Shown here piece after piece: positions 17,601-24,666 of a stretch of DNA of 64,000 nt. The translations under genes and the position numbers were made by a program. Numbering within the stretch: the first letter of the stretch is position 1; each line of letters starts with the position of its first letter. Origin of the DNA: Streptomyces sp. NRRL F-2664 (GTDB taxonomy: Bacteria > Actinomycetota > Actinomycetes > Streptomycetales > Streptomycetaceae); NCBI RefSeq assembly GCF_000719345.1, contig NZ_JOFX01000003.1, positions 62,001 to 126,000 of the forward strand. The letters run 5' to 3'. Below the pieces are notes generated by a model. It saw nothing but the letters and a program-made list of their open reading frames with translations. It was not told where the DNA came from and made no database searches.

Positions 17601-19278
17601 ATCCCTTCCCGGGGTCCTGACCCGATCCCCTCTCGGGGTCCTGACCCGACCCCTTCCCGGGGGCCTGCTTCGGCACCTTCTCGGGGGCCTCGCCCGGGTT
17701 CCGGCCCTGGCCCGACCCACCATCCTTGCCCGACCCCCCGCCCGGGGCGGTGCCCGACTGCTTCCCGGGGTCCTGGCCCGAGCCACTACCCGGGTCCCGG
17801 CCGGATCCCTTCCCGGGGTCCTGGCCCGAGCCATTGCCCGGGTTCTGGCCCGGTTGCTTCTCGGGGGCTCCGCCCGGTGCCTTTTCGGGGGGCTGCTTCG
17901 GTTCGTTCTCGGGGGCCTTGCTGGGTGTGCGGTCCTGGTTCGGCTCGGCGTGCTCGGTCGCGTCCCCGCGGGGGGCCGTGCCCGGCTGCTCGCCGGCGCC
18001 CTGCCCGGGGCCCTGGTCCGGGGCTTTCTCCGGCGGCTTCGCGGGGGACTCGCCCGGGTTGCCGCCGTGGTCCGGTCCCGTGTCCTGACCGGGCACCTTG
18101 CCCGGGGGCGGACCCGGCTCCTTGCCGGGGGCCTTCTCCCCGCCCGTTCCCCACTCCTCCACCCGGCCCGTGCCCTGCCGTTCGCCGGTGTCCTTCGCAG
18201 GCGCCTTGCCCGGGGCCGTGCCCGTGTCGCCGCGGGGCGTCGGGGCCGTTCCTCCGGGGGCCGGCGGCAGCGCCGGGTACGGCAAGCCGGCCGGGTGGTT
18301 CGGTGGCGGCTCGACCTGGCGGTCCGAACGCCCCCGCACCGCACCGCTGGGCCGCTCGTACCAGGCCTTGCGACCCGGATCGTAGACCGTCACGGCCTTC
18401 ACCGGTTTCGCCGCGGGCCTGACCGCGACCAGCTCGGCCGACCGGAACGCAGACCACTCCGTCCCGCTGAGCCTGGCCTTCCCCTGCACCGCGACAGGCG
18501 GCGTCAGGGGATTGCCGCAGGCGCACCGGACCCGCGGGACGCCACGCCCGTCCACGAGGACGGACGTACCGGCCTGCAGGATCGCCTGGTAGCCGGTCGG
18601 AGCGTCGTTCTTGTACCCGTGGTTGGTGACGCGGGTGTCCCAGCCCAGCCGGACCGGCGTGAGCGAGCGCAGGTACGCCGGTATCCCGGCCTGCCGGACG
18701 CCCAGCGTGGTGGCGAAGGCGCTGCCCTTGTCGGTGTGCTCCGTGAGGAACCTGATCTGCTTCTCCACGTCGCAGCTCGCGACGTTCCGCGTGCCCCCGT
18801 ACAGGCCCGGGTGGCTGCCGTCGACGGCGAGGGTGCGCGCACCGCTCGCACCGCCCTGGGCCACCCCGGTCGCCCCGGGCGGCGGGCCGATCGGTTCCGG
18901 GTCGGTGGCCGTCGACGGGGTGAAGGGATCGGGCCCGGCGGCCGCGGCGGCCTCCAGGAAGACCTCGCCACCAGCGGCGGGGTTGCCTCCGAGCACGGTG
19001 AAACCGACGACCGCCGCCGACACCACGGCGGCTGCCGTGGTCGCGCTCAGCACGGTCCTGCGGGACCGCCATCGCCTCTTGGGGCGTTCTGCGTCGCCGT
19101 CGGCCGGTGCCGCGAGCGGCCGCGTGGGCAGGGACGCAGACGGGGGCGGGGGCGCAGGCACCGGCGGCGGGGCCTCGGGGGCGGGTGCCGGCTGCGGTCG
19201 AGCACCGCGGCCCGACAGCGGACCGGGCGGCGGGCCGGTGGGCTGCTCGGACGAGGGAGGCGGGGGCGGGGAGCTCAC
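14620..19278 (-). CDS. Giant DUF6777 protein with a low-complexity repeat tail
   Basis: From GTG 19278 (MSSPPPPPSSEQPTGPPPG, the standard DUF6777 N-terminus) the protein has a Pro-rich cytoplasmic segment, a TM helix at about residues 66-98 after RRWRSRR, and the DUF6777 domain to about residue 320 (GGEVFLEAAAAAGPDPFT, PGLYGGTRNVASCDVEKQI, LGWDTRVTNHGY, VRCACGNPLTPPV). A tail of over 1,200 residues follows. To about 16.04 kb it is built of PGKGSGQDPGKG-type repeats. Beyond that, in this frame, it becomes Arg/Ala/Pro-rich (RPAKAPATRPAKAPARL). The G/Q/P/S pattern continues in another frame, so a frameshift near 16022-16045 is likely and the true C-terminus is uncertain. Normal family members end soon after the domain. 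Confidence 0.72.
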   Translation of the reverse strand: MSSPPPPPSSEQPTGPPPGPLSGRGARPQPAPAPEAPPPVPAPPPPSASLPTRPLAAPADGDAERPKRRWRSRRTVLSATTAAAVVSAAVVGFTVLGGNPAAGGEVFLEAAAAAGPDPFTPSTATDPEPIGPPPGATGVAQGGASGARTLAVDGSHPGLYGGTRNVASCDVEKQIRFLTEHTDKGSAFATTLGVRQAGIPAYLRSLTPVRLGWDTRVTNHGYKNDAPTGYQAILQAGTSVLVDGRGVPRVRCACGNPLTPPVAVQGKARLSGTEWSAFRSAELVAVRPAAKPVKAVTVYDPGRKAWYERPSGAVRGRSDRQVEPPPNHPAGLPYPALPPAPGGTAPTPRGDTGTAPGKAPAKDTGERQGTGRVEEWGTGGEKAPGKEPGPPPGKVPGQDTGPDHGGNPGESPAKPPEKAPDQGPGQGAGEQPGTAPRGDATEHAEPNQDRTPSKAPENEPKQPPEKAPGGAPEKQPGQNPGNGSGQDPGKGSGRDPGSGSGQDPGKQSGTAPGGGSGKDGGSGQGRNPGEAPEKVPKQAPGKGSGQDPERGSGQDPGKGSGRDPGNGSGQDPGKQPGTAPGGGSGKDGGSGQGRNPGEAPENAPKQSPGKGSGRDPGTEPGTAPGGESGKDGGSGQGRNPGEAPEKVPKQAPGKGSDQDPERGSGQDPGKGSGRDPGPGSGQDPGKGSGQDPGKAPGTAPRGESGKDGGSGQGRNPGEAPEKVPKQTPGKGSGQDPERGSGQGPEKGGKGSGQGPGKEPGTAPRGASGKDPKSGQGRTSGEAPKKVPKQAPGKGSGQGPGKLPGTVPGGESGKDGGSDQGRTSGEAPENALKRPPGKGSGRDPGKLPGTAPGGESGKDGGSGQGRNSGEAPEKVLKQAPGKESGQDFGPAPGRDPGSGQDPGNGAGRDPAKQPGTAAPRGESGERAGSSQGQTSGEAPQKVQKRVSGKESGRDPGHGSGHDPARGAGRRRSGEQPGTAPRETSGKLPGTSQRRNTGKASTEVPKGDPEKGPGHGPEKEPGRAAGQGSAQDPAQGSGRDSGPESRQGSEPGSGRETGRRSGRDPVKQPGAAPRAESGKGSLPAGGRAKDQGRGRVGPGSRARMRSRSTLPGETPVRLLVKALTRALARTWARPPGNLAAGLQPEVSGRARVRSRSRLPAHTPVRRLVTVLARQPARARAMPPATVATGVRHRPAGRRPTYPAVARLQRRTRALGKPRNRLLAKARAKAGAVAPARASISAGVPMPARPRQQARPRVKSRSRHPAKAAATRPAKVPARLPAKAAATRPAKAPATRPAKPPATRPAKAPARLRPTASAMRPATVLAMRPARPRAQPRSRLPAKVPARYPAKAPATRPAKAPAGLRRRAPATPPAKAPARRWTRAPARPPPWAPARPPVEAPATPPAKAPARRWTRAPARRPPSAPARPPVEAPAKRPARALLGRRARAPPGAPSAGAAARRPGGWAVRAASATAGGRAGAPAGERGVGTAGVRTGVTTGARRGNRAAPTVRGAGSRGRCPGSGPPGPVPGGGRNALRAGSTGFTARTPKGGDMEV
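14987..15178. repeat. Two 96-bp tandem repeats
   Basis: Copies at 14987-15082 and 15083-15178 differ by only a few bases, and a partial third copy follows. 96 bp is 32 codons, so the duplication keeps the frame. In one minus-strand frame a CGA codon of copy 1 has become TGA in copy 2 (15092-15094), which ends the G/Q/P/S-rich frame there. Confidence 0.85.
16600..17850. repeat. Array of imperfect repeats within the DUF6777 gene
   Basis: About seven imperfect copies of a roughly 130-230 bp unit. Each contains TCGGCACCTTCTCGGG-like and GCCCGGGTTCCGGCCC-like blocks followed by a GGGGCGGTGCCCGGC block. On the minus strand they encode EAPEKVPKQAPGKGSGQDP and related strings. Small variable modules (GSGQDPGK, GSGRDPG) account for the length differences. 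Such arrays are prone to recombination and to assembly collapse. Confidence 0.85.
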
Positions 19279-19358
19279 GACACTCGCCCCCCGAAACGGG
19301 ACACGGGTACGGGTACTGGTACTGGTAGTGGTACTGGTACGAGGATCGTGACGCGCAT
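19275..19358 (-). CDS. 27-codon leader ORF overlapping the DUF6777 start, containing a hexanucleotide repeat
   Basis: ATG 19358 has AAGGAG seven bases upstream, the best ribosome site in this region. The peptide is MRVTILVPVPLPVPVPVPV followed by SRFGGRVS, encoded by near-perfect GTACCA/GTACCC hexamers. Its TGA overlaps the GTG of the DUF6777 gene by four bases (GTGA). It looks like a translationally coupled leader. Gain or loss of hexamers would change the length of the Val-Pro run without changing frame. Confidence 0.45.
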   Translation of the reverse strand: MRVTILVPVPLPVPVPVPVSRFGGRVS

Positions 19359-19615
19359 GTGCTCGCTCCTTCTGGCCGTCAACGCCTCCACATCCCGGAG
19401 GGGATCTTCGGAACACCGGTGCCGCGCCGTGGGAGTCGGCGAAGGGACGGCCCGGACGGGTCCGCCCCTTCACCTGCGACATCGGTGGGGCCACATACGA
19501 CGTGGCTCGTCTTACGAGTAGGCCCCCTGCCCCAGGGACCCGTCACGTCGCGTGGTTTCGGGACTTGACAGGGCCCCGCAGTCCGCTCGCCGGTGATTCT
19601 TGACAGCTCGAAGTG

Positions 19616-19633
19616 TGAGTGGTTCATTACTCA
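19616..19633 (+). promoter_or_regulatory. Likely TetR operator overlapping the promoter of the TetR gene
   Basis: TGAGTGGTTCATTACTCA has perfect outer arms TGAGT/ACTCA. It starts 10 bases after a TTGACA (19600-19605) and ends one base before the ATG at 19635. The -10 would lie inside it and the transcript would be nearly leaderless. The half-site TGAGTGGT recurs upstream of the MFS gene (21068-21085). Confidence 0.6.
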
Positions 19634-19634
19634 T

Positions 19635-20201
19635 ATGACAACGGAACGACGACGCCAACTCTCCTCCGCCGAAGAGCGGCGCGAGACCGTCCTGCGCACC
19701 GCCATCGGCGCCTTCGCCGCACGCGGCTACTTCGGGACGACCACCACGGAGGTGGCCAAGGCCGCCGGGATCTCCCAGGCCTACGTCTACCGGCTGTTCC
19801 CGAACAAGGAGGCGCTCTTCACCGCCGTCGTCGAGCGGTGCTTCGCCCGGGTGCGGACCAGCCTCGAAGAGGGGGCCGCACAGGCACAGGGCAGTAGCCC
19901 CGAGGCCGTACTGCACACCATGGGCGACACCTACGCCCGCCTGATCGCCGACAAGGACCTGCTTCTCGTCCTGACCCACGCCCAGGCGGCGGCCGTGTCC
20001 GAGACCGCCGTGCGCGAGGCCGTACGCGTCGGCTACGCCCGGATGGTTGAGTACGTGCGCGGCGCGTCGGGTGCGGACGAGACCGACGTGCAGAAGTTCT
20101 TCGCGACCGGCATGCTCTGCCACCTGCTGGTGTCACTGGACGCGCACGAGGTGGACGCGCCCTGGTCGCGGACACTCTCGGCCGGCATCCGGCACTACTA
20201 A
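19635..20201 (+). CDS. TetR-family transcriptional regulator
   Basis: 188 residues. N-terminal TetR helix-turn-helix: RETVLRTAIGAFAARGYFGTTTTEVAKAAGISQAYVYRLFPNKEALFTAVVE. The C-terminal ligand domain is typical of efflux-pump repressors. No Shine-Dalgarno precedes ATG 19635; with TTGACA at 19600 the mRNA is probably leaderless. The gene probably represses itself and the MFS exporter at 21099, since both have the TGAGTGGT-containing palindrome. A transposase gene now separates them. Confidence 0.92.
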   Translation: MTTERRRQLSSAEERRETVLRTAIGAFAARGYFGTTTTEVAKAAGISQAYVYRLFPNKEALFTAVVERCFARVRTSLEEGAAQAQGSSPEAVLHTMGDTYARLIADKDLLLVLTHAQAAAVSETAVREAVRVGYARMVEYVRGASGADETDVQKFFATGMLCHLLVSLDAHEVDAPWSRTLSAGIRHY

Positions 20202-20202
20202 A

Positions 20203-21064
20203 GGTTGTTGCAGAAGGTCCGATTCGGGCAGGCTTGCGCGGTGCTTGACCTGCTGTTTCACCGTGCCATGGCGAGGTTGTGCATGACGGCGACGGCCTGG
20301 ACGGCGTGGTGGAGGCCGTCGCCCCTTTGGCGGCAGTCGCGCAGGATCTTCCAATTCTTCATCCGGGCGAAGGTGTGCTCGACGCGGGCACGGACCCGGC
20401 GGTGTTCGGCGTTGTCCTCCTCCTGGCCGCGCAGGAGGGGGCGGCCGGCCCTTCTGCGGTGCGGGACGATCAGCCCGGTGCCCAGGTAGGCGCCGTCCGC
20501 GATCACCGTCGTCCCCGCGGCCGCGGCGGGCAGGTCCGACTCCCGCCAGACATGCGCGTCGGCCTTGTTGCCCGGCGCCGGTCGGGCGCTCGCGACGACC
20601 AGGCGGGTGTCGGCGTCGATGATGACCTGCACATTCGCTGAGAACCGGTAATTACGCGAGGACGCGCCGACGGTGCGGTCCCGCACCGGGACCAGCGTGC
20701 CGTCCACGATCCACAACCGCTCGACACCGGCGACGGGCCGCGGGGCCGGCTCCAGCGCGAGGAGCGGACGCAGCCGCTGGATGACGCGGCAGACGGTGGC
20801 CGGGGAGATCCCGAAAAGCGGCGCGAGCTGCCGCATCGTGAGGTTGGTGCGGTAGTACACGGCCACCAGCAGCACCCGGTCCGCCAGCGGCAGACACCAC
20901 GGCCGGCCGCCACCCGGGCCGTTGCCGCCCCGCTCCCTCACCACCCTCAGCAGCCGCTCGAACCGGTCCATCCGCAACCCGGTGAACGTCTCCACCCACA
21001 GCGGCTCAGCCAGCGGGACGGCCGGCGGACGACGCCGGCGGTCCGCCCACTTTTTCGACCCCAT
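20203..21064. mobile_element. IS5-family-like insertion sequence (ends not resolved)
   Basis: The transposase gene fills this interval between the TetR stop codon (20201) and the MFS promoter. I cannot find matching terminal inverted repeats or a clear target duplication. The left end may begin at GGTTGTTGCAGAAGG just after 20202. On the right only GGTTG (complement of 21076-21080) matches, and that sequence is also part of the apparent TetR operator. Confidence 0.6.
20258..21064 (-). CDS. IS5-family transposase (DDE superfamily)
   Basis: 268 residues from ATG 21064, or somewhat fewer if a later start is used. It has an N-terminal helix-turn-helix region (LADRVLLVAVYYRTNLTMRQLAPLFGISPATVCRVIQRL) and a DDE nuclease: first Asp in WIVDGTLVPVRDRT, second in VIADGAYLGTG, Glu in RVEHTFARMKNWKILRD. 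It appears intact over the catalytic core. The short distance from the first ATG to the neighbouring promoter suggests that the element's right end lies very close or that its N-terminus is trimmed. Confidence 0.9.
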   Translation of the reverse strand: MGSKKWADRRRRPPAVPLAEPLWVETFTGLRMDRFERLLRVVRERGGNGPGGGRPWCLPLADRVLLVAVYYRTNLTMRQLAPLFGISPATVCRVIQRLRPLLALEPAPRPVAGVERLWIVDGTLVPVRDRTVGASSRNYRFSANVQVIIDADTRLVVASARPAPGNKADAHVWRESDLPAAAAGTTVIADGAYLGTGLIVPHRRRAGRPLLRGQEEDNAEHRRVRARVEHTFARMKNWKILRDCRQRGDGLHHAVQAVAVMHNLAMAR

Positions 21065-21067
21065 GAG

Positions 21068-21085
21068 TGAGTGGTCAACCACACA
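21068..21085 (+). promoter_or_regulatory. Likely TetR operator upstream of the MFS gene
   Basis: TGAGTGGTCAACCACACA is a near-perfect inverted repeat (TGnGTGGT/ACCACnCA). It shares the eight-base half-site TGAGTGGT with the site in front of the TetR gene. It lies just before the AGGAG of the MFS gene. No good -35 is visible upstream, where transposase sequence begins. Confidence 0.55.
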
Positions 21086-21098
21086 CAGGAGATCGCGC

Positions 21099-22601
21099 AT
21101 GCATTCCCCCGCCCTGACGCCCGACGGCCGGTCCGCAGCCCCCAGGACGACCGCCACGGCGACCCTCGCAGCCCTGGCCGCCGCCCAGTTCGCGGTCACC
21201 CTCAGCACCTCGATCGTGAACGTCGCACTCCCCGCGGTACGCGACGGGGTCGGGCTGACCGAGAGCGGGATGTCCTGGGTCGTCAACGCGTACGGACTCG
21301 CCTTCGGCGCGCTGCTGCTCCTCGGAGGCCGGGCGGCCGACCTCCTCGGGCGCCGCCGCGTGCTGGCGGCCGGACTCGCCCTCTTCGCCGGGGCGGCCGC
21401 CGCCGCCGGACTGGCGAGCGACCCCTGGATGCTGATCTCCGCCCGTACGGCCCAGGGCATCGGTGCCGCCGCCGTCGCGCCCGCCGCCCTCTCCCTCGCC
21501 ATGCGGCTCCACCCGCCCGGCCCCGCCCGCGCCAGGGCCCTCGGCGTCTGGGGTGCCGTCTCCGGCGCCGGCGGCGCGGCCGGGGTACTGCTCGGGGGCG
21601 TCCTGACCGAAGGCCCGGGATGGCCCTGGGTGTTCCATGCCTCCGGCATCGGCGCGGCGGCGGTGCTGGCCGCCACCCTGCGCCTCGTACCCGCCGACCC
21701 CGAGCGGGTCGACGGATCCCGCCCGCCGCTCGACGTGGCCGGCGCCCTCACCGTCACCTCCGGCCTGGTCGCGCTCGTGTACGCACTCACGGCCGCGGGG
21801 GGCTCGGGCTGGACCGATCCCCTCGTCCTCGGCGCCCTCGGCGCGGCGGCCGTCCTGCTGACCCTCTTCGTACGGGGCGAACGGCGGCACCCCGCCCCGC
21901 TGCTTCCGCCGCGGCTGCTCACACGCGGCGCCGTGGCCCCCGCCAACCTCGTGATGGCGCTGCTCGGGGCGGTCTGGGTCGGCCTGTTCTTCTTCCTGCC
22001 CCTCTACCAGCAACAGGTCCTCGGAGCAGGCCCGTTGGAAGCGGGCCTGTCCCAACTCCCGCTCGCCGCGGCCAACATGATCGGATCCGCTCTGGCCCCC
22101 GTACTGGCCCGCCGCATCGGCCCGCACCGGGCCCTCCTGGCGGGCCTGGCGGTCCAGGCCGCCGGCTTCCTGTGGCTGGCCGGGGTCCCGGCCGACGGCA
22201 GCTTCCTCACGCACCTGCTCGGCCCCGTCCTCCTCGTCGGAGTCGGCCTCGGGGTGGCCTTCGTCCAGCTCACCGGATCGGCCGTAGCGGATGTCGAGCC
22301 CGCCGACGCCGGACTGGCCGGGGGTCTCGTCAACACCACCCGCCAGATCGGCGGGGCCGTCGGGCTCGCCGTCCTGGGCACCGTGGCCGCCGCCCGCACC
22401 GCCGCCTCCGACCTGCCGCGCACCGCGGCCCTCACCGAGGGGTACCGCACGGCCTTCCTCCTCTCGGCCGCCGTCCTCGGCGTCGGGGCCGCCCTCACGC
22501 CTGTGCTGGCCCGCAGGGCCCGGCCGGCGCCGCAGCCCACCCCTCCCCCGGCGCGGGCAGCCCTCTGCCCGTCCTCCCGAACCCACTCGTCACACCGCTG
22601 A
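21099..22601 (+). CDS. MFS drug-exporter-type transporter (DHA2, 14 TM)
   Basis: 500 residues, about 14 hydrophobic helices. It has the DHA2 motifs AALAAAQFAVTLSTSIVNVALPAV in TM1, WVVNAYGLAFGALLLLGGRAADLLGRRR (motif A) and ARTAQGIGAAAVAPAALSL, plus a late LTGSAVADVEPADAGLAGGLVNTTRQIGGAVG segment. ATG 21099 has AGGAG eight bases upstream. It probably exports toxic or drug-like compounds and is likely repressed by the TetR protein encoded at 19635. Confidence 0.92.
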   Translation: MHSPALTPDGRSAAPRTTATATLAALAAAQFAVTLSTSIVNVALPAVRDGVGLTESGMSWVVNAYGLAFGALLLLGGRAADLLGRRRVLAAGLALFAGAAAAAGLASDPWMLISARTAQGIGAAAVAPAALSLAMRLHPPGPARARALGVWGAVSGAGGAAGVLLGGVLTEGPGWPWVFHASGIGAAAVLAATLRLVPADPERVDGSRPPLDVAGALTVTSGLVALVYALTAAGGSGWTDPLVLGALGAAAVLLTLFVRGERRHPAPLLPPRLLTRGAVAPANLVMALLGAVWVGLFFFLPLYQQQVLGAGPLEAGLSQLPLAAANMIGSALAPVLARRIGPHRALLAGLAVQAAGFLWLAGVPADGSFLTHLLGPVLLVGVGLGVAFVQLTGSAVADVEPADAGLAGGLVNTTRQIGGAVGLAVLGTVAAARTAASDLPRTAALTEGYRTAFLLSAAVLGVGAALTPVLARRARPAPQPTPPPARAALCPSSRTHSSHR

Positions 22602-22636
22602 TGACCCCACCGATCACACCGCCCCAGGAGTCCTCC

Positions 22637-23113
22637 ATGACCACGCACCCCATTGCCGTCGACACCACGGCCCCCGTCGTCGTCCGCGCCGTCACGACCG
22701 TGCAGGCGCCGCTGTCCACCGTCTGGGACCTGCACACGGACATCGCCGCCTGGGCCGGCTGGAACCCCGACGTGGACCGGGTGGAATACGCCGGTCCGCT
22801 CGCCCCGGGTACGGCGTTCCGCTGGCTCACCCACGGACTCGACATCACCTCCACCCTCCACCAGGTCGTCCCCCGGGAGCGGATCGTCTGGGGCGGCCCG
22901 GCCCACGGCATCGACGGCATCCACGTCTGGACCTTCCAGGAGGCGGCGCCCGGCACCGTGACGGTGTGCACCGAGGAGTCCTGGAGCGGGGCCCCCGTCG
23001 AGGCCCGGCCCGCGGAACTGGAGCAGCTGCTGCGGCAGTCGCTGGACGCCTGGCTCCGCGCTCTGAAGGACCGGGCCGAGGCACTGGCCGGCGCCCCGGC
23101 CGAACGGCACTGA
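22637..23113 (+). CDS. SRPBCC-family protein
   Basis: 158 residues with the SRPBCC pattern: VVVRAVTTVQAPLSTVWDLHTDIAAWAGWNPDVD at the start, GTAFRWLTHGLDITSTLHQVVP, IVWGGPAHGIDGIHVWTFQE and a long C-terminal helix. ATG 22637 has AGGAG six bases upstream, 36 bases after the MFS stop, so the two are probably in one operon. Ligand unknown. Confidence 0.88.
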   Translation: MTTHPIAVDTTAPVVVRAVTTVQAPLSTVWDLHTDIAAWAGWNPDVDRVEYAGPLAPGTAFRWLTHGLDITSTLHQVVPRERIVWGGPAHGIDGIHVWTFQEAAPGTVTVCTEESWSGAPVEARPAELEQLLRQSLDAWLRALKDRAEALAGAPAERH

Positions 23114-23188
23114 CCGCAACACCACCGCTCCCACCCCGCACTGCCTCCCGACCGTCGCACTCCCCCTCCACGAGCTGAGGAAACCGCC

Positions 23189-24566
23189 ATGACCAGCACC
23201 GCCAAGCCCTACCTGACCGGCCACTACACCCCCGTCGCCGACGAGATCACCGCCACCGGGCTCCGCGTCGAGGGCACCCTCCCGCCCGAGCTGACCGGCC
23301 GCCTCATCCGCAACAGCCACAACCCCAAGCCGGGGATCACCCCCACCCACTGGTTCAAGGGCAGCGGCATGGTCCACGGCATCCGCCTGCGCGACGGTCG
23401 CGCCGAGTGGTACCGCAACCGCTGGGTCCACACCCCGGCCCTCGACGGCGCCCCCTACATGACCGACAGGGGCCCCGACCTCACCGCCAGCACGGCGGGC
23501 ACGCACGTCATCGAGCACGCCGGCCGGCTCCTCGCCCTGAGTGAGGCGGCCCTGCCCTTCGAGCTGACGGCAGACCTGGAGACCGTCGGCACCTACGACT
23601 TCGGGGGCCGGCTGACCTCGGTGATGACCGCCCACCCCAAGGAGGACCCGGTCACCGGCGAGCTGCACTTCTTCGCCTCCTCCCCCTTCCCTCCGTACCT
23701 GATCCACCACGTCGCGTCCGCCGACGGGCAGGTGCTGGAGAGCCAGGAGGTACCGGGCGCGAGCGCCGCGCTCAAGCACGACTTCGCCCTGACCGAGCAC
23801 TATGTGGTGTTCCTGGAGGGGTTCCGTGGCCTTCGACCCGGCCGAGCACTCGGGGATCCCGTACAGCTGGAACGACGAGCAGGTCTCCCGCATCGGCGTC
23901 ATGCCGCGCACGGCGGCGGGAGCGGGCGGCCGGGCCCGCGAGATCCGCTGGTTCGAGATCGGCCAGGGCTACGGCATGCACTTCGCCAACGCCTACGAGG
24001 ACCCCTACGGGCGCATCGTCGTCGAGGGGCCGACCGTCGGCCGGGACGGCTGGCAGCGTTCGTGGAACTGGTGGGTCGGCGCCGAGGACCGGGGGGCCGA
24101 ACCGAACTCCGGCTCCCGCAGCACCCGCTGGACCGTGGATCTCGCGGCCGGATCGGTCAAGGAGGAGCTGACCGACGACCTCACGGTGGAGTTCCCGACC
24201 ATCAACGAGGCCTTCCTCGGCATCGAGCACCGCTACCAGTACGCCCTGGCCTTCCCCGACGACCTGGGGATCGCCGCCCACACGCTCGTCAAGTACGACC
24301 GCACCACCGGAGCCCGGCAGCTGCTGCCGTTCGGCGCGGGCCGGCTCCCCAGCGAGGCCGTGTTCGTACCCGCCGAGGGCACGGGCACCGCGCAGGAGGA
24401 CGCTGGGTACCTGTTGACGGTGGTCAGCGACCTGAACGCGAACGCCTCACAGCTCCTCGTCCTGGACGCCTCCGACCTGAGCGTCCCGCCCGTGGCGACG
24501 GTCCACCTGCCCCGCCGGGTCCCGGCCATGATCCACGGGTCCTGGATCCCCGACGCGGCCGCGTGA
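23189..24566 (+). pseudogene. Carotenoid oxygenase (RPE65/lignostilbene dioxygenase family), frameshifted
   Basis: The first frame gives the N-terminus (LPPELTGRLIRNSHNPKP, HWFKGSGMVHGIRLRDG) through HDFALTEHYVVFLEG. The next frame then gives SVAFDPAEHSGIPYSWND through to VPAMIHGSWIPDAAA. Removing one G from GGGG at 23818-23821 joins them exactly. All four metal-binding His regions survive across the two frames (TAHPKEDP, KHDFALTEHY, GYGMHFANAYED, MIHGSWIP). The enzyme would cleave carotenoid- or stilbene-like double bonds with non-haem iron. The indel is either a recent mutation or an assembly error; no other decay is visible. Confidence 0.85.
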
Positions 24567-24636
24567 GCGACACATGGCCCGACGCGTGACCGGTGCCCGG
24601 GTGAGCCACGTCTCACCTGGGCTCCGCCGCTTGTCC

Positions 24637-24652
24637 ATGCAACGAGTTGCAT
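24637..24652 (+). promoter_or_regulatory. Perfect 16-bp palindrome, likely PadR operator
   Basis: ATGCAACGAGTTGCAT, with 7-bp arms ATGCAAC/GTTGCAT around GA, ends 14 bases before the PadR start codon. PadR proteins usually bind short palindromes with ATG.../...CAT ends at their own promoters, so autoregulation is likely. Confidence 0.6.
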
Positions 24653-24666
24653 AGCAGGATCGGGGC

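Noticed and set aside
14600..18300. CRISPR array in the repetitive region
   Set aside because: The repeats are coding, GC-rich and of variable length without unique spacers; no cas genes are present.
16240..19521. A very long plus-strand open frame opposite the DUF6777 gene
   Set aside because: It mirrors the repeat array and encodes only low-complexity Leu/Arg/Gly/Pro strings; the minus-strand frame contains the recognisable DUF6777 domain and TM helix.
20203..21080. Terminal inverted repeats for the IS5-like element
   Set aside because: Only GGTTG matches between the two ends, too short to set boundaries, and the right copy is part of the apparent TetR operator.
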